From assembly GCF_042683165.1 (NCBI RefSeq), contig NZ_JBHUIZ010000005.1, positions 372,001 through 436,000 on the forward strand: a stretch of DNA of 64,000 nt, read 5' to 3'. The notes beneath the pieces are model-generated. The model made no database searches, had not been told where the DNA came from, and saw only the letters and a list, made by a program, of their open reading frames with translations. Origin of the DNA: Tigheibacillus halophilus. Lineage in GTDB: Bacteria > Bacillota > Bacilli > Bacillales > Amphibacillaceae. A program made the position numbers and the translations under genes. Below are positions 42,605 through 50,481 of this stretch, one piece after another. The first letter of the stretch is position 1. Every line of letters starts with the position of its first letter.

Positions 42605-44548
42605 ATGAAACTTGATGACTTTTTTGTTACCGGTGAGCCGCTCGTTTATGGCGGAATGGTGGCTATTGTGCTCGTCACGACCGCCATTATTTTCATTCTG
42701 ACATACTTTAAAAAATGGAAATGGCTCTGGCGTGAATGGCTGACAACTGTCGATCATAAAAAAATTGGGATAATGTATATTCTGAGCGCATTGGCTATGT
42801 TGTTCCGCGGTGGCATGGACGCCATGATGATGCGGACGCAGCTGGCTTTACCCAATTTGAATTTTCTAAGCGCGCAACACTATGATGAAATTTTTACGAC
42901 ACATGGGACAGTTATGATTATTTTCATGGCTATGCCATTTTTAATCGGCTTGATGAATATTGTTGTTCCATTACAAATTGGCGCGAGAGACTTTGCCTTT
43001 CCATATGTGAATGCGATCAGCTTCTGGTCCTTCTTTTTCGGCGCTATGCTGTTCAACATTTCATTTGTCATAGGCGGGTCGCCAGATGCCGGCTGGACGA
43101 GTTACACTCCGCTGGCAGGAGCAGCAATGAGTCCGGGGCCTGGAGAAAATTTTTATTTACTTGGCTTGCAGCTCGCCGGTATCGGTACATTGGCGACAGG
43201 CGTTAATCTGATGGTGACGATATTAAAAATGCGCGCACCAGGCATGAAAATGTTCAAGATGCCTATCTTCACTTGGTCGACCTTCATTACATGCTTTATT
43301 ATTGTCTTCGCTTTTCCAATCTTGACCATCGCACTTGCACTCTTGACGATTGACAGGGTTTTTGGTTCGCAGTTTTTCTCACTTGATGGTCAAGGTATGC
43401 CGATGATGTGGGCGAATTTGTTTTGGATGTGGGGGCATCCGGAGGTCTACATCGTTGTACTGCCAGCATTCGGTATTTTTTCGGAAGTCATTGCGACGTT
43501 CGCACATAAGAGGATCTTCGGCTATGACGCTATGGTATGGTCGATCATCCTCATTGCCGGCTTAAGTTTCCTTGTCTGGGTTCACCATTTCTTCACGATG
43601 GGGGCTGGGGCTTTCGTGAATTCAGTTTTCTCGGTTTCCACGATGTTAATCTCAGTGCCAACAGGGGTTAAGATATTTAACTGGCTTGGAACCCTGTATA
43701 AATCAAAAATTGAATTTTCCACTGCCATGCTGTGGGCTCTGGCGTTTATTCCAAGTTTCGTGATTGGCGGTGTGACTGGTGTGATGCTCGGAATGTCTGC
43801 TGCGGATTATCAGTTTCACAATTCGTACTTCCTGATTGCCCACTTCCACTATGTGTTGATTGCCGGAACGGTTTTTGCCTGCTTTGCGGGTCTGACTTAC
43901 TGGTATCCAAAAATGTTCGGGCTGAAATTAAATGACCGGCTGGGAAAATGGGCATTTTGGTTCTTCCTGATCGGATTTCATGTTTGTTTCCTGCCGCAGT
44001 ACTTTATCGGTTTGGACGGCATGCCGCGCCGAGTCTTTTATATCTTGCCCGAATGGTTCACGCTAAACTTCATTTCTACAATTGGCGCTTTTGGCATGGG
44101 AATCGGATTTGCAATATTTGTCTACAACGTTTATTACAGTTTCAGGTACAGTCCGCGGGAAAAAACGGGTGATTCCTGGGGCGGTCGAACACTGGAATGG
44201 GCAACACCGACACCAGTGCCGCCATATAATTTTGCAACACTGCCAACCATCAGTGAACGTGATGCCTTTGTCGAAATGAAAAAAAATGGAGAAACCACTT
44301 TTGATGAAAAGAAACTTTCGCCAATTCATATGCCGAGCAATACGGGCAAGCCGTTTATCATGATGTTTATTCTGTTTCTGGCAAGCTTTGCACTTGTTTT
44401 TGAATGGATTTCGTTGGCGGCTGTAATGGCTGCGGGCGGCATAGTGATGATGATTATCCGTTCCTTTGATTATGATGAAGGTTACCATATTGAAGTAGCG
44501 GAAATAAAACGGATGGAGCGTGGCAGAAGGGGGTTAGACCATGAATGA
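42605..44548 (+). CDS. qoxB: aa3-600 menaquinol oxidase subunit I
   Basis: A 647-residue haem-copper oxidase subunit I that reduces oxygen and pumps protons. Ligand motifs are intact: MFRGGMDAMMMR with the low-spin haem region THGTVMIIFMAMPF, WMWGHPEVYIVVLPAFGIFSE (His-Tyr cross-link), VWVHHFFTMG (CuB histidines) and YFLIAHFHYVLIAGT (haem ligands). It begins 15 bases after qoxA and overlaps qoxC by eight bases. Confidence 0.96.
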   Translation: MKLDDFFVTGEPLVYGGMVAIVLVTTAIIFILTYFKKWKWLWREWLTTVDHKKIGIMYILSALAMLFRGGMDAMMMRTQLALPNLNFLSAQHYDEIFTTHGTVMIIFMAMPFLIGLMNIVVPLQIGARDFAFPYVNAISFWSFFFGAMLFNISFVIGGSPDAGWTSYTPLAGAAMSPGPGENFYLLGLQLAGIGTLATGVNLMVTILKMRAPGMKMFKMPIFTWSTFITCFIIVFAFPILTIALALLTIDRVFGSQFFSLDGQGMPMMWANLFWMWGHPEVYIVVLPAFGIFSEVIATFAHKRIFGYDAMVWSIILIAGLSFLVWVHHFFTMGAGAFVNSVFSVSTMLISVPTGVKIFNWLGTLYKSKIEFSTAMLWALAFIPSFVIGGVTGVMLGMSAADYQFHNSYFLIAHFHYVLIAGTVFACFAGLTYWYPKMFGLKLNDRLGKWAFWFFLIGFHVCFLPQYFIGLDGMPRRVFYILPEWFTLNFISTIGAFGMGIGFAIFVYNVYYSFRYSPREKTGDSWGGRTLEWATPTPVPPYNFATLPTISERDAFVEMKKNGETTFDEKKLSPIHMPSNTGKPFIMMFILFLASFALVFEWISLAAVMAAGGIVMMIIRSFDYDEGYHIEVAEIKRMERGRRGLDHE

Positions 44549-45146
44549 AGAACAGGCACAACCGAGACCGCTTGAATACCAAACGGAAAGAGGACAGTTG
44601 AATATTCTCGGGTTTTGGATTTTCCTGTCTGCTGAACTGGCATTGTTTGCAACGCTTTTTGCTACCTACGCGGTGCTCTACGGGAGAATAGCGGATGCCC
44701 CTTCACCAAGCGAATTGTTCGAGCCGACAGGCACTTTGATCATGACGTTTTTGTTATTAACGAGTAGCTTCACATGCGGTATCGCAATTCATGAAATGCG
44801 CCATGGGGCAAAAAAGCAACTAATGGCGTGGCTGATTCTTACATTGTTGCTTGGTTTTTCCTTTCTTGGGTTTGAAATCCATGAATTTATGGAGTATGTC
44901 CAGCAAGGTGCCACTTTGCAATCCAGCGCTTTTTGGTCAGCCTTCTTTATTCTGGCCGGCACGCACGGTGTTCATGTCACATTGGGGACAGGATGGATGA
45001 TTCTGCTGCTCATCCAGCTGCGTCAGCGTGGGATTACAAGGGTAACCAGCCGAAAAGTTTTTATCATCGGACTATATTGGCACTTTCTCGATGTCGTTTG
45101 GATTTTTATTTTTACCGGCGTGTACCTGTTTGGGATGGTGATGTAA
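44541..45146 (+). CDS. qoxC: aa3-600 menaquinol oxidase subunit III
   Basis: A 201-residue subunit III with five helices (GFWIFLSAELALFATLFATYAVL, HEMRHGAKK loop, GFEIHEFMEYVQQG, FFILAGTHGVHVTLGTGWM, LYWHFLDVVWIFIFTGVYLFGMV). It stabilises the oxidase core. Overlap with qoxB and immediate junction with qoxD show one coupled operon. Confidence 0.95.
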   Translation: MNEEQAQPRPLEYQTERGQLNILGFWIFLSAELALFATLFATYAVLYGRIADAPSPSELFEPTGTLIMTFLLLTSSFTCGIAIHEMRHGAKKQLMAWLILTLLLGFSFLGFEIHEFMEYVQQGATLQSSAFWSAFFILAGTHGVHVTLGTGWMILLLIQLRQRGITRVTSRKVFIIGLYWHFLDVVWIFIFTGVYLFGMVM

Positions 45147-45503
45147 ATGGAAAAGAGGTCAAAACAGTTTCCTGTCAAACATATCATCGGCTTTATTTTA
45201 TCGCTAGCGCTGACTATTGTGGCTGCATGGGCGGCACTTGGTTCTGATTTGCCTAAGAGTTGGATTATTGCCGGGATCATGACACTTGCTGTCATCCAGG
45301 CTGCCATTCAGCTATTTATGTTCATGCACGTGACGGAGTTCGCCAGCGGTAACGGCCATGCGCCGTGGAATATGATGTTCCACGGGTTTGTGATTGTCGC
45401 GATTATTGTTGCTGGCTCCCTGTTTACCATGTCCTATGGATTCGGGCATCAGGACCATGGAGATGGTATGGAGCAGGACAGCCATATGGAACATGGTCAT
45501 TAA
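45147..45503 (+). CDS. qoxD: aa3-600 menaquinol oxidase subunit IV
   Basis: A 118-residue small subunit with three helices (IIGFILSLALTIVAAWAAL, AGIMTLAVIQAAIQLFMFMHV, FHGFVIVAIIVAGSLFTMSYGF) and a histidine-rich tail. The ATG directly follows the qoxC stop. A bidirectional terminator follows. Confidence 0.93.
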   Translation: MEKRSKQFPVKHIIGFILSLALTIVAAWAALGSDLPKSWIIAGIMTLAVIQAAIQLFMFMHVTEFASGNGHAPWNMMFHGFVIVAIIVAGSLFTMSYGFGHQDHGDGMEQDSHMEHGH

Positions 45504-45544
45504 AAATGTAAGATTTATTGTTGCCAAATCATCAAGATCGAAAA

Positions 45545-45578
45545 AGCCATCCTTTTCATGTCTGAAAAGGATGGCTTC
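45545..45578. terminator. Bidirectional terminator between qoxD and the YwcE-like gene
   Basis: AAGCCATCCTTTTC and GAAAAGGATGGCTT are a 14-bp perfect inverted repeat with a 6-base loop. Confidence 0.9.
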
Positions 45579-45583
45579 ACTGT

Positions 45584-45862
45584 TTAGTAAGTGGTGGTTG
45601 TTTTTTTGGCCGCTTCATATTCTTTTATAAGGAATCCGATAAACATGATCCATGCAAATTCAGCTATGAGCAGGCTGGCGTAAAACATAATCCAGGTGAT
45701 GGAGAATGCATGGGGAGCGGTATGGAATAATGCTTGGAAAAAATAGATCCACATTCCAATCAGCATCACTGTTTGTACAGCAGCGATTATCTTTTTGTTC
45801 AATTGAACGAATAGGAACGGAGTCAGCGACGCCAGTGCCATGAACATGACAACAATACCCAT
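45584..45862 (-). CDS. ywcE: Small three-helix membrane protein, YwcE-like
   Basis: A 92-residue protein with three hydrophobic segments and a charged C-terminus (KEYEAAKKTTT). In Bacillus subtilis ywcE, encoding a holin-like protein needed for proper spore morphogenesis and germination, lies next to qoxD; position, size and topology here agree, and the assignment rests mainly on them. AGGGAGATG precedes the ATG at 45862. It converges on qoxD across a shared terminator. Confidence 0.6.
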   Translation of the reverse strand: MGIVVMFMALASLTPFLFVQLNKKIIAAVQTVMLIGMWIYFFQALFHTAPHAFSITWIMFYASLLIAEFAWIMFIGFLIKEYEAAKKTTTTY

Positions 45863-46284
45863 TGATGATCATCTCCCTGTAAACTTCAATTTGAAAGCGC
45901 TCTCCTTACTTTATATGTTTATTGTAACAGATTTATCGAAAAAAAGACACAAAAAGTTCATAAATGTGTATTTACAAAAAAATGTATTGGAACGACAATT
46001 TGTTGGACTTGTCTGAATCCTTTTGGTTATGTCTATCATGTCTAAGTGAATCCCATTAGCTTCATCAAACCGTAACAGCTTTTTCAAAAAGCAGAAAAAG
46101 TCATCCTGTTGATTACTATTGGACCAGTGGATAAGTCCTCGGGGGGGGAGATTGTACATTTTTGACAAGATTGGTTGTCCAGAAAAACTGTATGAACGGA
46201 TTTCACTTGCTACCATCGCCGCTAGAATGGCAGAGTCCTTGCGATGATGTACAAATGAAGCTATTCGTTCCTTATCATTAATTC

Positions 46285-46314
46285 TTGCATTTCTCTTTTA
46301 TAGTACGATATAAT
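46285..46314 (+). promoter_or_regulatory. sigma-A promoter of the CNNM gene leader
   Basis: TTGCAT (46285-46290) and a perfect TATAAT (46309-46314) are 18 bp apart. Transcription would start near 46321, giving a 5' leader of about 160 bases. The rest of the gap from 45863 shows no intact gene, only coding-like scraps at 46080-46250. Confidence 0.7.
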
Positions 46315-46328
46315 TTTTATCAATCAGG

Positions 46329-46482
46329 GGGGTGGTTCAAGTGGGAAGTCGATAACATGGACAGGCAGCTTTTTTTCTATTTGCGAAAAAAGGAGCCGAA
46401 TAATTGAACCACAGCGGACATCTAATTTTGTAAACACCACAGGAGGTGAAACCCGAGTGCCATTCTGGCACAGGGTTATTCA
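46329..46482 (+). ncRNA. Structured 5' leader, candidate riboswitch
   Basis: The leader of the CNNM/CorC gene folds into a closed domain: GTGGTTCAA (46332-46340) pairs perfectly with TTGAACCAC (46404-46412). Inside, GGC-AG-CTTTTTT pairs with AAAAAAG-GA-GCC, leaving a symmetrical AG/GA internal loop. Single-stranded ATGGACAGG and AGCGGACATC segments flank it. Farther on, CACC and GGTG enclose the ribosome site AGGAGG, and AACCC...TGCCATTCTGGCA...GGGTT forms a hairpin at the start region. This is the layout of a metabolite- or metal-sensing leader; I cannot match it to M-box, yybP-ykoY or NiCo classes with certainty. Confidence 0.55.
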
Positions 46483-46492
46483 TTGGAAATAG
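46457..46492 (+). CDS. Putative 11-residue leader peptide overlapping the CNNM start
   Basis: The only strong ribosome site before the CNNM gene (GGAGGTG, 46442-46448) is ideally spaced for GTG at 46457, which opens an 11-codon frame, MPFWHRVIHWK, ending at TAG 46490-46492. The CNNM TTG start at 46483 lies inside it in another frame. This would couple translation of the two. Two Trp and two His in 11 residues are notable. It may be coincidence; ribosome profiling would tell. Confidence 0.45.
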   Translation: MPFWHRVIHWK

Positions 46493-47775
46493 TTAACATA
46501 CTTGGGGTTGTCATATTGATTGCTTTTACAGCTTTCTTTGTGGCAGCCGAATTTTCCATCGTAAAGGTAAGAGCTACCAGAATCGAACAATTGATTGATG
46601 AGGGTAATAAGAAGGCAGTATCAGCAAAAAAAGTTATTGATCATTTAGATAGTTATTTATCAGCTACCCAACTTGGAATCACAGTTGCTGCTTTAGGGTT
46701 AGGGTGGCTTGGTGAGCCGACAGTGCTTGCGGTAATCGAGCCAGTGCTTGATAAGTTTGCAATTAGTCCGGCTGTATCGAAAATCATTGCCTTTGTTCTC
46801 GCTTTTTCAGTGATGACATTTTTAAATGTTGTCATTGGTGAATTAGCACCAAAGTCGATCGCGATCCAAAAGGCGGAAAATTTCACTTTATTTCTCGCCA
46901 GACCATTGATTATATTTTATAAGATATTGTTTCCGTTCATTTGGTTCTTGAATGGGTCCTCACGCTTGATACTGCGAGTGCTGGGCTTCAAACCCGCAAG
47001 TGAGAACGAAGCAGCAATGACAGAGGAAGAACTGCGGCTTGTTCTTTCGGAGAGCTATAAGGGCGGGGAGATCAACCAGACAGAAATGATGTATGTGAAT
47101 AATATATTTGAATTTGATGATCGGGTCGCAAAAGAAATCATGGTGCCCCGTACTGAAATGGTATGTTTTTACAAGGACAGAGATGCTGCTGAGAATATCG
47201 CGATTATGAACGATGGTCAATTTACGAGATATCCGGTGGCAGAGGGCGATAAAGATCATATTGTTGGTCTGGTCAATATCAAGGAAATGATAACGAAGCA
47301 TATAAAGCAGGAGCAAGTGTCTATTGAACCATTAATCAGACCAATTATTCACGTTTCGGAAGCGACACCCATCAAGAAATTATTGCTGAAAATGCAGAAG
47401 GAACGAATTCATATGGCGATTGTCATTGATGAATACGGCGGGACCTCCGGGTTGGTCACGGTCGAAGATATCCTGGAGGAAATCGTTGGTGAAATCCGTG
47501 ATGAGTTCGATTACAATGAACAACCAATGGTTACCAAAATTGATGATAAAACATATATTGTAGATGGTAAGCTTTTACTGGAAGATGTGAATGAGATTGT
47601 CGGCTCGGATTTACTTGAGGATGATGAGGTAGATACGATCGGAGGGTGGATCATCACCAAAAATTTGGAAGCTGAAAAAGGAACTACTGTGACCTGTGGT
47701 GATTTTGATTTCATCATCGAGGAAATAGATGGCTATCAAATTAAAAAAGTTAAAATCGCCGCAACAAATATATAA
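46483..47775 (+). CDS. CNNM/CorC (hemolysin C) family membrane protein
   Basis: A 430-residue protein: an N-terminal CNNM (DUF21) membrane domain (residues 1-200, FTAFFVAAEFSIVKVRATRIEQLI), two CBS domains (VAKEIMVPRTEMVCFYKD... and IKKLLLKMQKERIHMAIVIDEYGGTSGLVTVEDILEEIVGEI, only partly quoted) and a C-terminal CorC/HlyC domain. Members such as MpfA (YhdP), YrkA and YugS of Bacillus are linked to magnesium efflux or tolerance. TTG at 46483 is the family start position (MEIVNILGVV), but the ribosome site is 34 bases upstream, so translation probably depends on the leader peptide. A terminator follows. Confidence 0.9.
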   Translation: MEIVNILGVVILIAFTAFFVAAEFSIVKVRATRIEQLIDEGNKKAVSAKKVIDHLDSYLSATQLGITVAALGLGWLGEPTVLAVIEPVLDKFAISPAVSKIIAFVLAFSVMTFLNVVIGELAPKSIAIQKAENFTLFLARPLIIFYKILFPFIWFLNGSSRLILRVLGFKPASENEAAMTEEELRLVLSESYKGGEINQTEMMYVNNIFEFDDRVAKEIMVPRTEMVCFYKDRDAAENIAIMNDGQFTRYPVAEGDKDHIVGLVNIKEMITKHIKQEQVSIEPLIRPIIHVSEATPIKKLLLKMQKERIHMAIVIDEYGGTSGLVTVEDILEEIVGEIRDEFDYNEQPMVTKIDDKTYIVDGKLLLEDVNEIVGSDLLEDDEVDTIGGWIITKNLEAEKGTTVTCGDFDFIIEEIDGYQIKKVKIAATNI

Positions 47776-47788
47776 AGGAGACTCATTT

Positions 47789-47820
47789 CCCTTATCCCAA
47801 ATCAGGATAGGGGATTTTTT
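47789..47820 (+). terminator. Terminator of the CNNM gene
   Basis: CCCTTATCC pairs with GGATAGGGG around CAAATCA, followed by ATTTTTT. Confidence 0.85.
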
Positions 47821-47870
47821 GATGCGAAATATAATAAGGGAGCCCAATAGCAAGTGAAAACCGCATCATT

Positions 47871-47950
47871 TTAAGCTTATTTGAAGGCGTTTTATAGAAG
47901 TATTGATAACGTGAGTGTTATTTGTTTAAAAATCGCTCAAATAAGCTTAA
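47871..47950. repeat. 80-bp inverted repeat in the gap before the parM-like operon
   Basis: TTAAGCTTATTTGA (47871-47884) and its exact complement (47937-47950) are 52 bp apart, with GGCG/CGC pairs extending the stem and a smaller ATAAC/GTTAT pair in the middle. It could be a cruciform, a regulator site, or a remnant of a small mobile element. No gene overlaps it. Confidence 0.55.
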
Positions 47951-48146
47951 TTAGCATATTTTACCGTGTGAAGCTATTTTCTTGAGTCGATTGTTTTTTG
48001 TTTTGGCTTCGTTCTGTTATTTTCTCTTCTTCCTCATTTTAAATCTATCAAACATTTAATTCAGAAATAAATGAAAGGATGCGCAACTTAATCTTTTACG
48101 AATTTAATATGTGCCACTTCATCACGAAACTTTGTAATATAAACTT

Positions 48147-48321
48147 GTTTACATTTATGACTACAAGTATACATTAGCGTAAACAAAAGTAAACAATAAC
48201 TGTATACTTGTATACAAATGGGTATGCATGCTGGTATATTAAGGTGTAAACGTGTATGCATAAAAAGTATGCAAGTAAACGGTTTTGTAAACAAATTGGA
48301 GAGAAACGTAAACATGTTTAC
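48147..48321. repeat. parC: Iteron array of GTAAAC/GTATAC/GTATGC hexamers, probable centromere
   Basis: Fourteen hexamers of the form GTAAAC, GTATAC or GTATGC (two as GTTTAC) occur in 175 bp, starting at 48147, 48167, 48179, 48189, 48202, 48210, 48222, 48246, 48254, 48267, 48275, 48287, 48308 and 48316. Spacings are mostly 8, 10, 12 or 13 bp, about one helical turn. They end just before the promoter of the ParM-like gene, as do plasmid parC centromeres bound by ParR. The symbol is by analogy. Confidence 0.75.
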
Positions 48322-48348
48322 AAGTTTATTAATTTTTCCGTAATGACA

Positions 48349-48377
48349 TTGCAGTAACCAGTAATTACATTTAAAAT
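48349..48377 (+). promoter_or_regulatory. sigma-A promoter of the parM-like operon
   Basis: TTGCAG and TAAAAT are 17 bp apart, 28 bp after the last iteron hexamer, so a protein bound to the array could repress it. Confidence 0.65.
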
Positions 48378-48480
48378 AAATAGAGTAGATGCTATCCAGT
48401 CAATCTCCTTTAGTTGATACATAAGAGAATGAAGAAGACGGATATGCCATGAAATCATTAAATGAGAAGGAATGATGAGA

Positions 48481-49659
48481 ATGACACAAACGAGAATTGC
48501 TGCAGTAGATGTAGGTAACGATTCTATTAAAGCTATATTTGGAGATTTGGATTATGAATTGAACATCCCAAACGTTATTGCGAGAGATACAGAAGATCGT
48601 CCGGTAATCGGGATTGAAGAATTGGATTCTAAAAACCCTTTGGAAGGGATACATGTTAGAGTCCATTCCCCTGCATTGAATGAAAATGGTGTGATTTACC
48701 GTGTCGGCTCACTTGCCGCGAAAAGTAATAACTCGACTGAACTGGATCCGGGAAGCAGTAAGTCAGAAGAGGATCAAACATTGGTTATGCTGTTCACCAC
48801 CCTGGCTTTAGATGCGGTGCGCAAAGAAAACGAATCCGCTTTTACAAAGAAGAACAATGTAGTCGATGCCAGTTACTTACTGGGAACAGGTCTGCCGCTC
48901 CGGGAAGCAAAAGAAGGAAGAGACGCAGGGTATCGTTCCAAATTGTTGGGGTCTGTCCATCAAGTAGAATTCCTGGTCACACCGAAATATCAAGGCATAA
49001 AGGTTAATATCAATTTTGAAGACGTTAAAGTCTATCCGGAAGGTTTTGCGGCCTTTATCAACTTGGTTATGGATAACGATGGGAAAATCACGAACAAAGA
49101 TTTGATTGACAAACGCATTATCATTCAAGACATCGGTGGACTTTCGACAGATATTGCTGTTATTAAAAACCGTACTGTAGATGATGACAAGGCACAGGGG
49201 TTCAACCTTGGTGTTTCAGAATCTCTGGAAGCGATCCGCGACGAGATCCTGTCCAAGCACGGAGTTGAACTAGACAGCCGCAGTGATGTAGTGGAAATTA
49301 TTACAAAAAAGAACGATCGTAACCATATCATGGTAAAAGGCAGCCGTACAAGTGTCCATGATATTACAGACAGGATATTGCTGGAGCTTGCCAAGAAGCA
49401 ATATCGATTGCTTCGGAATGTGTGGCAAAAGAACTCCCAGACGGAAATATGCTATTTTGTAGGTGGCGGCTCCAATGTTTTGAAGGATTATCTAAAAACG
49501 CTTAATAACAATCTGGAAGGTTATAACATCGATTTCTTCGAGAACGAAAAGGAAAGTATCTGGATGATGGCCAATGCTTATTATAAACTTGTCAAAGATT
49601 TTGAAAGAAGATCAAAAAAGGCAAAGCCTGCCAAGGAAACAAGCAAGGCTACGAACTAG
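48481..49659 (+). CDS. ParM/StbA-like actin-family protein
   Basis: A 392-residue actin-like ATPase of the ParM/StbA family. The nucleotide motifs are intact: phosphate 1 DVGNDSIKA (residues about 10-18), phosphate 2 DIGGLSTDIAV (about 217-227) and adenosine FVGGGSNVL (about 326-334). Such proteins polymerise into filaments that push plasmid copies apart through a ParR-centromere complex. Chromosomal homologues exist in Bacillus and have no firm function. The ATG at 48481 is chosen, ten bases after GAGAAGG; ATGs at 48472 and 48475 are closer than usual. It lies downstream of the iteron array and is followed ten bases later by its partner gene. Confidence 0.88.
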   Translation: MTQTRIAAVDVGNDSIKAIFGDLDYELNIPNVIARDTEDRPVIGIEELDSKNPLEGIHVRVHSPALNENGVIYRVGSLAAKSNNSTELDPGSSKSEEDQTLVMLFTTLALDAVRKENESAFTKKNNVVDASYLLGTGLPLREAKEGRDAGYRSKLLGSVHQVEFLVTPKYQGIKVNINFEDVKVYPEGFAAFINLVMDNDGKITNKDLIDKRIIIQDIGGLSTDIAVIKNRTVDDDKAQGFNLGVSESLEAIRDEILSKHGVELDSRSDVVEIITKKNDRNHIMVKGSRTSVHDITDRILLELAKKQYRLLRNVWQKNSQTEICYFVGGGSNVLKDYLKTLNNNLEGYNIDFFENEKESIWMMANAYYKLVKDFERRSKKAKPAKETSKATN

Positions 49660-49669
49660 GTGAATAACA

Positions 49670-50254
49670 TTGAGTGAGATCAAGCGAGGACAAACTATAT
49701 CGTTTCGCGTTCCTTCTGATACACCGGACCACCTGCTGAAACACTTGGATGCATTGAAAAAACAGGAACGCCGGAACTTTTCCAGTAAAATAGCCGAGTA
49801 TGTCATGAATGGCTTGGGGCAATCATATCAGCGCAAACGTGAATCGATAACAGTCCCGCTTCCCCACCAGCTTAGCAAAGCACAGCGCGACTGGCTGAAA
49901 CACGAGCATTCAGAGGCACTGCTTGGCAGCATTGTCTACCACATACTAGCGGATCCTGTCAGGGCAACGTCTTTGCTGGCTTCAATGAATAGTAGCGCGC
50001 TGGACATTGATGAAGCGCTGTATTTACAAGAAGAAGTCCTGGATGATAAGCCGGTGGTGCAAGAAAAGCCGGCAGCTGAAAAGCCAGTTTCATCGAACAA
50101 AGAAAACAGCGCTGACATGGACAGCATTGATTGGGAAGCAGCGATGAAAGATCAGCGTGAAGCTGTGGAAGAAACGGCTGCAGCATCAGATGAAGATAAT
50201 GAGGCTGACCTGGACGATTTGCTGGGAGATTTTCTATCGAAAATGAATAAATAA
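49670..50254 (+). CDS. ParR-like partner with ribbon-helix-helix N-terminus
   Basis: A 194-residue protein starting with TTG at 49670 (CTAGGTGAA upstream). Residues 5-55 fit a ribbon-helix-helix DNA-binding domain: a strand KRGQTISFRVP, then two helices (DHLLKHLDALKKQE, RNFSSKIAEYVMNGL). A second strand-helix unit may follow (RESITVPLPHQLSKAQRDWLKHEH). The middle is Pro/Glu/Lys-rich and disordered, and the C-terminus is a short acidic-hydrophobic helix, DLDDLLGDFLSKMNK, of the kind ParR proteins use to cap ParM filaments. Family assignment is inferred from layout and context. It probably binds the hexamer array. Confidence 0.7.
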   Translation: MSEIKRGQTISFRVPSDTPDHLLKHLDALKKQERRNFSSKIAEYVMNGLGQSYQRKRESITVPLPHQLSKAQRDWLKHEHSEALLGSIVYHILADPVRATSLLASMNSSALDIDEALYLQEEVLDDKPVVQEKPAAEKPVSSNKENSADMDSIDWEAAMKDQREAVEETAAASDEDNEADLDDLLGDFLSKMNK

Positions 50255-50292
50255 GTATGACTTGGGAAAGTTTAAAATTCTCCAAAACTCCA

Positions 50293-50321
50293 TTGACATG
50301 CGTAAAAACGTAAATTAGTAT
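50293..50321 (+). promoter_or_regulatory. Strong sigma-A promoter of a small ORF
   Basis: A perfect TTGACA and TAGTAT are 17 bp apart. The spacer holds two GTAAA repeats similar to the iteron hexamers. Confidence 0.75.
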
Positions 50322-50371
50322 GGAAGTAGATAAAATGTATTATGATGAAGCAGCCCAGAGGTGATGTACAT

Positions 50372-50479
50372 ATGGCTAACGGCTACTTGGAAAAATTAAA
50401 AAAACTGGTACACGAATTACAACTGCAAGGAATTAATGCATCACTATGTAAAAAACCAGCAGTACAAGAAAATAATTAA
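50372..50479 (+). CDS. Small 35-residue protein of unknown function
   Basis: A 35-codon frame (MANGYLEKLKKLVHELQLQG, then INASLCKKPAVQENN) with its own consensus promoter, a GAGGTGAT ribosome site eight bases upstream, and a strong terminator right after. The N-terminal 20 residues would form an amphipathic helix. I do not recognise it. Everything needed for expression is present, so it is likely a real small gene. It lies just after the ParM/ParR-like pair but as a separate transcription unit. Confidence 0.6.
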   Translation: MANGYLEKLKKLVHELQLQGINASLCKKPAVQENN

Positions 50480-50481
50480 TC

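Noticed and set aside
45911..46216. 101-residue minus-strand frame upstream of the CNNM gene
   Set aside because: Composition is Asn/Ser/Cys-rich, without start context or family resemblance; treated as intergenic.
48147..48321. CRISPR-like reading of the hexamer array
   Set aside because: Units are only 6 bp with 2-15 bp gaps and no conserved long repeat; iteron-type protein sites fit better.
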